Shown piece after piece: positions 30,925-35,813 of a DNA stretch of 35,813 nt (position 1 is the stretch's first letter; each line of letters begins with the position of its first letter). The DNA lies in contig JAIQFM010000071.1 of the NCBI GenBank assembly GCA_020073285.1, positions 1 to 35,813 on the forward strand, given 5' to 3'. The translations under genes and the position numbers were made by a program. The notes beneath the pieces are model-generated. The model was given only the letters and a program-made list of their open reading frames with translations. It did no database searches and was not told the DNA's origin. The stretch comes from Terriglobia bacterium (GTDB lineage: Bacteria > Acidobacteriota > Terriglobia > Terriglobales > Acidobacteriaceae).

Positions 30925-32932
30925 CGCACGGCGCGCCTCGGAACAAGATCTGTCGCTGACCGAGCTGGTGAACGAACTGGCAGCCCAGCGAAGGCTTGAT
31001 CTGCGCGGCTACAAGCTCGGGACGCTGCAACGGCGCATGAGTAAGCGCATGCGGCAACTGAACATCGCCAGCCACGCCGACTACCTGCGGCGCATCCAGG
31101 AAGATCCCACCGAGGTCAACGAGCTCCTGCACGCCGTGCTCATCAACGTGACGGAGTTTTTTCGCGATCCGCCGGCCTGGGAGGTGCTGCGCACCAGCGT
31201 GTTGCCGGAACTGCTCGGCGGAATGGGCAGCGGCGATGTATTCCGGGCGTGGTGCGCGGGTTGCGCCTCGGGCGAAGAGCCATATTCGCTGGCCATGCTG
31301 CTGGCGGGTTATTTCGGCGAGAGGCTGCCGGAGCGGGACATCAAGATCTATGCCACCGACAACGATGAAGACGCGCTCAACGTCGCGCGGCGCGCCGAGT
31401 ATCCGCGGGAGCGGTTGCGGCGCGTGCGCCCGGAATGGCGGGAAAAATACCTCCAGGGAAACGGCAACACGATGCGCCTCATCCGCGAGCTGCGGCGGCT
31501 GGTGATTTTCGGGCGCAGCAACATCCTGGCGGATGCCCCGATCTCGCATTGCAACCTGGTCATCTGCCGCAACTTGCTGATCTATTTCGACAACGCATCG
31601 CAGCAGCAGATCTTCAAACGGTTGCACTACGCGCTGGAACCCAACGGAATTCTCTTTTTAGGCAAAGCGGAATCCAAGCTGAGCGAGTCGCAAGTTTTCC
31701 GCGCAGTCAGCCCCCGCTGGCGTATATTTCAGAAATTGGCGCCGGCGGACGGTGAGGGCCGCCTCGGCGTCAGGGAGGCCACAATGGCCGATCCAGCCAC
31801 TAACCACGCAGCCGAGGAGGAGCTGCGCCGGAAGAAGTTGGAGCAGCGCCACCTCCTGGACAGCCTGAAATCGGGAGTGATCCTGCTCGACGGCTCCGAC
31901 ACGGTGACCACGCACAACGATGCCGCCATGCGTATTCTGGGCATCGAATCAACACAACTCATTGGGCAGAAAATTCAGAAGACCGAGATCGCCGACCGCT
32001 GTCCCGAATTGCCAGCCCGGCTCGAGGGCAACCACCGCGCTCCGGTGCAAGCGAATTTCCGATGCTGGCTCAAGACGCCGGCTGACGGCGACGAGCGCCT
32101 GATTTCCGTGACCCTGAAGCCCATTCTGCGGGAAGACGGTCACCGTACCGGCACGCTGATGCATTGCGAGGACGTAACTCCCCAGGAAAGACTCCGCGCC
32201 ACGGTGGAACAGCTCGAGTCCACCAGTGAGGAACTGCAGTCCTCCAACGAGGAACTGGAAACGGCGAACGAAGAGCTCCAGTCCACCAACGAGGAGTTGG
32301 AAACGACCAACGAGGAGTTGCAGTCCACCAATGAAGAACTGGAAACCACCAACGAAGAGCTGCAGTCCACCAACGAAGAGCTGGAGACCGCCAACGAGGA
32401 ACTGCAATCGCTGAACGAAGAGCTGGAGAACATGAATGAAGAGCTCGAGCACCGCACGCGGGAACTGAACGAGCACACCCAGCGCTATGCGGAAACGCTG
32501 CACAGCATGCCGTTCCCGGTGATCCTGGTGGATGGCGGCCAAAAGGTCCAACTGTGGAACGCAGCGGCACAAAAGCTGCTGGGCGCGAGCGACACCTCCG
32601 TGCCCGGAGTGGAGCTCAGCCAACTGCCGGTGAGCGGCAAGCTGCTCGATGCGCTGGTGCAGCGGTGCGGATCGGTGCTGGAGAGCCGTCGCGCAGCCGT
32701 GCTCAGCAAGCAGCTAGTGAAACCAGGAAGCAGACAGCAGTTTGATATTCATCTCACGCCGGTATCCCGCGGCGACTCGGGTATCGATGGCGTGCTGATC
32801 GTATTTGAGCCTTTGAGTGCCGCGCCCGCGGCCAGGAGCCACGGCAAAGCGCGAACGGAGAAGAAAGCCGCGCCGGCGGCGAACCGGAAGTCCGGGTCGT
32901 CCAACAAGAGAGCTTCGAGAGGGAAACGCTAA
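30917..32932 (+). CDS. CheR-type methyltransferase with two PAS domains and heptad coiled coil
   Basis: Protein of 671 residues. Residues 1-275 form a CheR domain: alpha-helical N-part with 'LQRRMSKRM' (37-45), 'NVTEFFRD' (77-84), SAM-binding 'AGCASGEEPYS' (114-124), 'IYATDND' (144-150) and 'CRNLLIYFD' (217-225). About 305-420 is a PAS domain ('LLDSLKSGVILLDGSDTV'), about 430-520 a regular coiled coil of 'LQSTNEE'/'LETTNEE' heptads, about 523-640 a second PAS domain ('MPFPVILVDGGQKVQLWNAA'), and the tail is Lys/Arg-rich. The layout matches CheB/CheR/PAS hybrids that feed histidine kinases, here without a kinase domain and with CheB as a separate gene. ATG 30917 overlaps the cheB stop (8 bp). 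The membrane-free design predicts a cytosolic protein. PAS ligands are unknown. Confidence 0.92.
   Translation: MSDARRASEQDLSLTELVNELAAQRRLDLRGYKLGTLQRRMSKRMRQLNIASHADYLRRIQEDPTEVNELLHAVLINVTEFFRDPPAWEVLRTSVLPELLGGMGSGDVFRAWCAGCASGEEPYSLAMLLAGYFGERLPERDIKIYATDNDEDALNVARRAEYPRERLRRVRPEWREKYLQGNGNTMRLIRELRRLVIFGRSNILADAPISHCNLVICRNLLIYFDNASQQQIFKRLHYALEPNGILFLGKAESKLSESQVFRAVSPRWRIFQKLAPADGEGRLGVREATMADPATNHAAEEELRRKKLEQRHLLDSLKSGVILLDGSDTVTTHNDAAMRILGIESTQLIGQKIQKTEIADRCPELPARLEGNHRAPVQANFRCWLKTPADGDERLISVTLKPILREDGHRTGTLMHCEDVTPQERLRATVEQLESTSEELQSSNEELETANEELQSTNEELETTNEELQSTNEELETTNEELQSTNEELETANEELQSLNEELENMNEELEHRTRELNEHTQRYAETLHSMPFPVILVDGGQKVQLWNAAAQKLLGASDTSVPGVELSQLPVSGKLLDALVQRCGSVLESRRAAVLSKQLVKPGSRQQFDIHLTPVSRGDSGIDGVLIVFEPLSAAPAARSHGKARTEKKAAPAANRKSGSSNKRASRGKR
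32213..32446 (+). repeat. tandem 21/42-bp heptad-coding repeats
   Basis: About eleven heptads of the form L-(Q/E)-(S/T)-(T/A)-N-E-E are encoded by near-identical 21-bp units, alternating 'LQSTNEE' and 'LETTNEE' as 42-bp pairs. They build a long left-handed coiled coil between the PAS domains. Repetition at DNA level makes length change by recombination plausible. Confidence 0.8.
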
Positions 32933-33360
32933 GCGGGTTCCACGGCCTGCCGCCAACGGCCATTGCGGCGCGCGTCTTGCATGCGGCTCATCACACCTTG
33001 CAGGGTTTTCGTCAGCTTCTCTGTCTTCGCCTGCTGGCTCTCGGCGCTCTGGTGGACATTCCCCACCAGCAGGCGGGAACGCATGCGGAGGTCGCGCGCG
33101 CGCTGCGCCAGTTCGGGAGCGGGGACGCGTACCGCAACATAGCCGCCATTGCGGACGGGCGTGTTCACCAGCCATCCGTCGAGTTCGGCGGGAAACGCCA
33201 GCACGGCGCTGCGGTCCTTGCCCTTGGGACGATGCACGGGGAGGTTGAGGTCGTGCTCCCAGCGCTGCACGGTGCGCACGCCACGATCAAGATAGCCGGC
33301 GATTTCCTTCCACGAATTCAACACAGCGGCTTTGGCGAATGGCTCCGAGGGTTGACGCAT
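32929..33360 (-). CDS. helix-turn-helix DNA-binding protein
   Basis: Protein of 143 residues. Residues 12-60 contain a MerR/excisionase-like helix-turn-helix: 'VLNSWKEIAGYLDRGVRTVQ', then 'RWEHDLNLPVHRPKGKD'. I recognise this domain from many acidobacterial proteins, often at the N-terminus of larger regulators; here it stands alone. The rest ('AELAQRARDLRMRSRLLVGN' region and a helical C-terminus rich in Gln/Lys/Arg) may dimerise. ATG 33360 is preceded by AGG at 10-11 bases, a weak RBS. Its 3' end overlaps the cheR-type gene's 3' end by 4 bp (convergent). It is divergent from the small receiver-like gene and could control it (inference). Confidence 0.8.
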   Translation of the reverse strand: MRQPSEPFAKAAVLNSWKEIAGYLDRGVRTVQRWEHDLNLPVHRPKGKDRSAVLAFPAELDGWLVNTPVRNGGYVAVRVPAPELAQRARDLRMRSRLLVGNVHQSAESQQAKTEKLTKTLQGVMSRMQDARRNGRWRQAVEPA

Positions 33361-33408
33361 GTTGGCGCACCTAACAGCGGCAAACTTCTATATCGTACAG
33401 CATCTCAC

Positions 33409-33421
33409 TGCATTGAATGCA
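33409..33421. promoter_or_regulatory. inverted repeat TGCATT-G-AATGCA
   Basis: A perfect 6-bp inverted repeat with a 1-bp centre between the divergent HTH and receiver-like genes. It lies about 50 bp from the HTH gene's ATG (33360) and 20 bp from ATG 33441. TATATC (33389-33394) upstream may be a -10. It is a candidate operator for the HTH protein. Confidence 0.35.
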
Positions 33422-33440
33422 AGAACTTAGACAGTCCTCT

Positions 33441-33821
33441 ATGGCTACGGGTCGGTTGCTGTTGCATTTCGGGATTGACGCGCTGCTGACGGATGCTCGC
33501 GCCCGCGTGCTGGAAGACGCCGGCTACGAGGTCATCATCGCCGAGACCCAGAGCGCCGCTTTGCGCATCCTGCGCAGCCGGGCCGTAAGCCTCGTCCTTG
33601 CCTGCCACTCTGTCCCGCCCAACGAACTGGAGGCCGCAGTGCGTGAAATCAGACGACTGAAGGCGCCGGTGCCGGTCGTCGTGGTCCATGTCGGCGGCAT
33701 CGTCCGTCCGCAGCGCTCGCTGGCCGACGGATTCGTGGACGGGTTACGCGGCCCCGAGCACCTGCTCTCGCAAGTGGCAGCGTTCGTCACGCGCGGCAAC
33801 ACTACTGCTGCGGCGAGTTGA
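33441..33821 (+). CDS. degenerate single-domain response-regulator receiver
   Basis: Protein of 126 residues with the alternating strand-helix pattern of a receiver: 'RLLLHFGIDALLTDARARVL', then 'EDAGYEVIIAETQSAALRIL'. The acidic pair of strand 1 is missing ('LLLHFGID') and the phospho-acceptor position reads 'LVLACHSVPP', with Cys where Asp is expected. The 'HSVP' motif is typical of a group of orphan pseudo-receivers in acidobacteria, as I recall. It has no output domain. The start is uncertain: ATG 33441 begins at the domain edge, ATG 33417 would add 8 residues, and neither has an RBS. A role as a protein-interaction module with the adjacent CheB/CheR pair is possible, without direct evidence. 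Confidence 0.7.
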   Translation: MATGRLLLHFGIDALLTDARARVLEDAGYEVIIAETQSAALRILRSRAVSLVLACHSVPPNELEAAVREIRRLKAPVPVVVVHVGGIVRPQRSLADGFVDGLRGPEHLLSQVAAFVTRGNTTAAAS

Positions 33822-33869
33822 TGGCAGTAACGCTGGAATTTCCTTAGAGACTTAGTCCGTAGTCAACAA

Positions 33870-34006
33870 GTAGCTGGTAGCTCGTAGCTGGCAGTTCGTA
33901 TTCCGTAGTCGGTAATCCGTAGTTGGGATCAGAGCTGCCGCACCTCGCATCCCGACTTCCGTTATTGGCTACAACACGAACTACCAACTCCCAGCTACCA
34001 ACTACC
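33870..34006. repeat. TAGCTGG-type long inverted repeat
   Basis: The left arm (about 33870-33899) is built of GTAGCTGG-like units. The right arm (33977-34006) is its reverse complement at about 24 of 30 positions. They are separated by about 77 bp containing further 'CCGTAGT' units. It lies in the 264-bp gap (33822-34085) before kdsB and does not encode a protein I recognise. It would fold into a long imperfect hairpin and looks like a dispersed, low-complexity repeat element. Confidence 0.65.
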
Positions 34007-34085
34007 ATGAGCTTGGGTGATTAGTTTGCTCCCGTGCACCGGATTCATGTTGCAAGTTGAATCTGGAAACTGGAAACTCACTTCC

Positions 34086-34814
34086 ATGCGCGTACTGGCG
34101 GTGATCCCGGCACGGCTGGCATCCACGCGGTTGCCGCGCAAGCCGCTGCGGGAAATCGCCGGCCGCCCCATGCTCGCTTACGTGTACGAAGCGGTGCGAC
34201 GCTCGCCACTGCTGGGCGCCGAGGACGTGCTGGTGGCGACCGACTCGGACGAGATCGTGTCGCTGGGCCGCGAGCGCGGATGGAACGTCCGGCTGACCTC
34301 GGCGCAGCACCGCAGCGGCACCGAGCGCATTTACGAGGTCGCGCGCGCCCTTCCCGCCGACGTTTACCTGAACATACAGGGCGATGAGCCGCTGACGCGC
34401 CCGGAACACGTCGCCGCGCTGCTGGAGTTGATGCGCGATGCGAACGTACAAGTGGGCACGCTGAAAACCCCCGCCGCTCCCGAAGACGTCAACAACCCGA
34501 ACGCGGTGAAAGTCGCGACCGACGCCGCGGGACGCGCACTGTATTTCTCGCGGGCGGCCATTCCCTACGACCGCGATGGCACTGGCCAGACACGGTACTT
34601 CAAGCACCTGGGCTTTTACGCCTACCGGCCCGAGGCGCTGGCGAAATTTTGCGGCTGGCCGGAATCGCCGTTGGAGCGCAGCGAGCGGCTGGAGCAGCTT
34701 CGGTTCCTGGAAAATGGCATCGCCATCCAGGTCGGCGAGACGCCGTTCGACACCATCGGAGTGGACACGGAGGACGATCTGCGCCGCGCGGAGAGAATGC
34801 TGCTGGCGCGCTAA
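34086..34814 (+). CDS. kdsB: 3-deoxy-manno-octulosonate cytidylyltransferase (CMP-KDO synthetase)
   Basis: Enzyme of lipopolysaccharide synthesis: activates KDO with CTP to CMP-KDO in the cytosol, needed for the inner core/lipid A of Gram-negative outer membranes. The 242-residue length fits the family. Signatures: N-terminal nucleotide-binding 'VIPARLASTRLPRKPL' (6-21), 'VATDSDEI' (about 51-58), 'SGTERIYEVA' (about 78-87), metal-binding 'IQGDEPL', 'SRAAIPYDRDG', 'KHLGFYAYRPEAL' and the C-terminal 'FDTIGVDTEDDLRRAE'. I chose ATG 34086, which begins directly with the family's N-terminal strand; the upstream extension to 34017 lies in noncoding-looking sequence. RBS is weak (GGAAACT). The stop abuts the M48 protease gene's stop without a gap, so transcripts converge. 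Confidence 0.96.
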   Translation: MRVLAVIPARLASTRLPRKPLREIAGRPMLAYVYEAVRRSPLLGAEDVLVATDSDEIVSLGRERGWNVRLTSAQHRSGTERIYEVARALPADVYLNIQGDEPLTRPEHVAALLELMRDANVQVGTLKTPAAPEDVNNPNAVKVATDAAGRALYFSRAAIPYDRDGTGQTRYFKHLGFYAYRPEALAKFCGWPESPLERSERLEQLRFLENGIAIQVGETPFDTIGVDTEDDLRRAERMLLAR

Positions 34815-35813
34815 TCATGGCGGTGCGACAGGCCTGAGGTTCGGCGGTTGTCGGCGGAAGCGCTCGGCCGCCCGAATTCTCCGCCAGATCGCAGGGTGCG
34901 AATGGAACAGCCATTCCACGAAGCGCGAAGGCCGGCGCTCCGCCAAATTCTGCTGCGCCAGTTTCTCCATCGATGAAATGAAGGGCGCGACGTCGGGAAT
35001 GGACTCAAAGCAGTAGAGGTCGGCCTGGCGCTCGTTGTAGCGCGAGTAGGCGTTCAGCGCCGGCATGAGCAATAACGACATCACGGTGGAGACCAGCGCC
35101 AGCAGCGGAAGGTTGGCGAAGTCGGAGAGGGTTTCAAACAGGTGGCGCTGCTCGACGGCGTAGCGCAGGACGGCAGCCGTCGCCCAGAAGCCGAAAAAGG
35201 TGATCACCACCTGCACCAGGATGCCCTTCACAATGTGGCGGTGCACGTGGTGGCCGAGTTCGTGGGCGAGGATGGATTCGATTTCCTCGGGCGAATAATT
35301 CTCCAGCAGCGTGTCCGCCAGGATGATGCGGCGCGTGCGTCCCAGGCCGGTGAGCGCGGCGTTGGCCTTGTTGCTTTTTTCCGACAGTTTCCACTCGTAG
35401 ACGCCGCGAACGCGCGTGCCGGCGCGCTTGCTCAGCCGCAGCAGGCGTTCGCGGAGGTCGTCGTTCTCCAGCGGCTGGAATTTGTAGAACAGCGGGAAGA
35501 GCACCACGGGCGCGATCTGCGCGAAAAAGACGGAGAGCGCGATGAATACCGCCCACGCGATCAGCCACCAGCGCTGCGGCGCCTGACGAATGGTCCAGTA
35601 AATCAACTCGGCCACGATTCCGCCCAGCACCAGCCCGACCAGCCATCCCTTAACCTGGTCCCAAATCCAGGAGCGCAACTTCTGGTTGGAAAGGTTGTAG
35701 CGGTGCTCGAGGCGAAAGCTGTAGAAGTCGAGGCCGAGCCCGAGCAGCTTGCCGATCAGCAACAGCATGGCGACGTACAGGAACACGGCGAGCGCGTAGT
35801 GCTGCCGCGCGGC
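34815..35813 (-). CDS. M48-family (Ste24-like) membrane metalloprotease (5' end outside window)
   Basis: Integral-membrane zinc protease of the Ste24/CAAX-protease-1 type. 332 codons are visible and the frame is open to base 35813, so the N-terminus is missing; the first in-window start (GTG at 35786) is not the real one. Visible are several hydrophobic helices ('VAMLLLIGKLLGLGLDF', 'GWLVGLVLGGIVAELIYW', 'AWAVFIALSVFFAQIAPV'), the zinc site 'ILAHELGHHVHRHI' (HExxH) and the likely third ligand in 'NERQADLYCFE'. 'FPLFYKFQPLEN' and 'KSNKANAALTGLGRTRRIIL' are family landmarks. The gene ends at TGA 34815-34817, right against the kdsB stop. In bacteria such enzymes take part in membrane-protein quality control; the substrate here is unknown. 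Confidence 0.92.
   Translation of the reverse strand, partial: AARQHYALAVFLYVAMLLLIGKLLGLGLDFYSFRLEHRYNLSNQKLRSWIWDQVKGWLVGLVLGGIVAELIYWTIRQAPQRWWLIAWAVFIALSVFFAQIAPVVLFPLFYKFQPLENDDLRERLLRLSKRAGTRVRGVYEWKLSEKSNKANAALTGLGRTRRIILADTLLENYSPEEIESILAHELGHHVHRHIVKGILVQVVITFFGFWATAAVLRYAVEQRHLFETLSDFANLPLLALVSTVMSLLLMPALNAYSRYNERQADLYCFESIPDVAPFISSMEKLAQQNLAERRPSRFVEWLFHSHPAIWRRIRAAERFRRQPPNLRPVAPP

Noticed and set aside
32213-32446. Regular short repeats that could suggest CRISPR
   Set aside because: They are contiguous 21-bp codon repeats in frame with a coiled coil and have no unique spacers.
31949-32623. 224-codon minus-strand frame with repeated hydrophobic units (FVGGLQLF-like)
   Set aside because: The repeats are the antisense reading of the heptad-coding DNA of the CheR-PAS protein, not a membrane protein.

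Overview
The window looks like a chromosomal piece of a high-GC, Gram-negative soil bacterium, most likely an acidobacterium (Acidobacteriota, Terriglobia-like). This rests on family recognition, not on a search. The outer-membrane/LPS gene kdsB, a secretin and a beta-barrel protein point to a diderm. The cohesin-bearing secretin, the SBBP-repeat giant protein, the small 'HSVP' degenerate receiver and the 'SWKEIA..RTVQRWE' helix-turn-helix protein are types I associate with acidobacterial genomes. I see no tRNA, rRNA, CRISPR array, IS element or prophage gene.

Layout. 1-1855: a TetR-type repressor cut by the window edge, with an inverted-repeat operator next to its promoter, divergent from a membrane-anchored SpoIIE/RsbU-type phosphatase. 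1905-3315 (minus): a c-di-GMP-binding type PilZ protein and a pseudopilin-like protein. 3316-4021: a 700-bp gap with inverted repeats. 4022-8583 (plus): a LuxR-type regulator with a phospho-site-less receiver, a secretin fused to a cohesin domain, and a SurA/PpiC-like periplasmic chaperone. With the pseudopilin these look like parts of a type II secretion/type IV pilus-like export system. 8584-8882 (minus): an antitoxin gene coupled to the stub of a ParE-like toxin gene.

9045-11811 (minus): a three-gene operon with two 4-bp ATGA overlaps, encoding two exported SH3-domain proteins and a cupredoxin-like protein. 11897-12556 (minus): a glycine-rich membrane protein. 12658-14789 (minus): a diheme cytochrome c behind a beta-barrel protein gene. 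The barrel gene's signal peptide lies in a different frame from its body, and the expected CXXCH segment is missing.

15297-29363 (plus) is one open reading frame of 4688 codons, almost 40% of the window. It encodes an exported protein built from a DUF7948/SBBP head, BNR repeats, eleven DUF11-type modules, four propeller-like stretches with two IPT domains (a duplicated block of about 800-900 residues), a nidogen-like domain, PKD/Ig-like domains and C-terminal membrane segments. A 36-bp palindromic repeat sits in frame near its 3' end, and a second copy lies 344 bp downstream of the first, outside the gene. The two copies differ by a base-pair-preserving double change in the stem.

29722-33821: a small exported protein (minus), then a CheB-like methylesterase overlapping a CheR-PAS-coiled coil-PAS protein (plus), followed by a divergent pair: an HTH protein and a degenerate receiver. 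33822-34085 holds a TAGCTGG-type long inverted repeat. The window ends with kdsB (plus) and a Ste24-like M48 protease (minus, cut by the window edge), whose stop codons abut.
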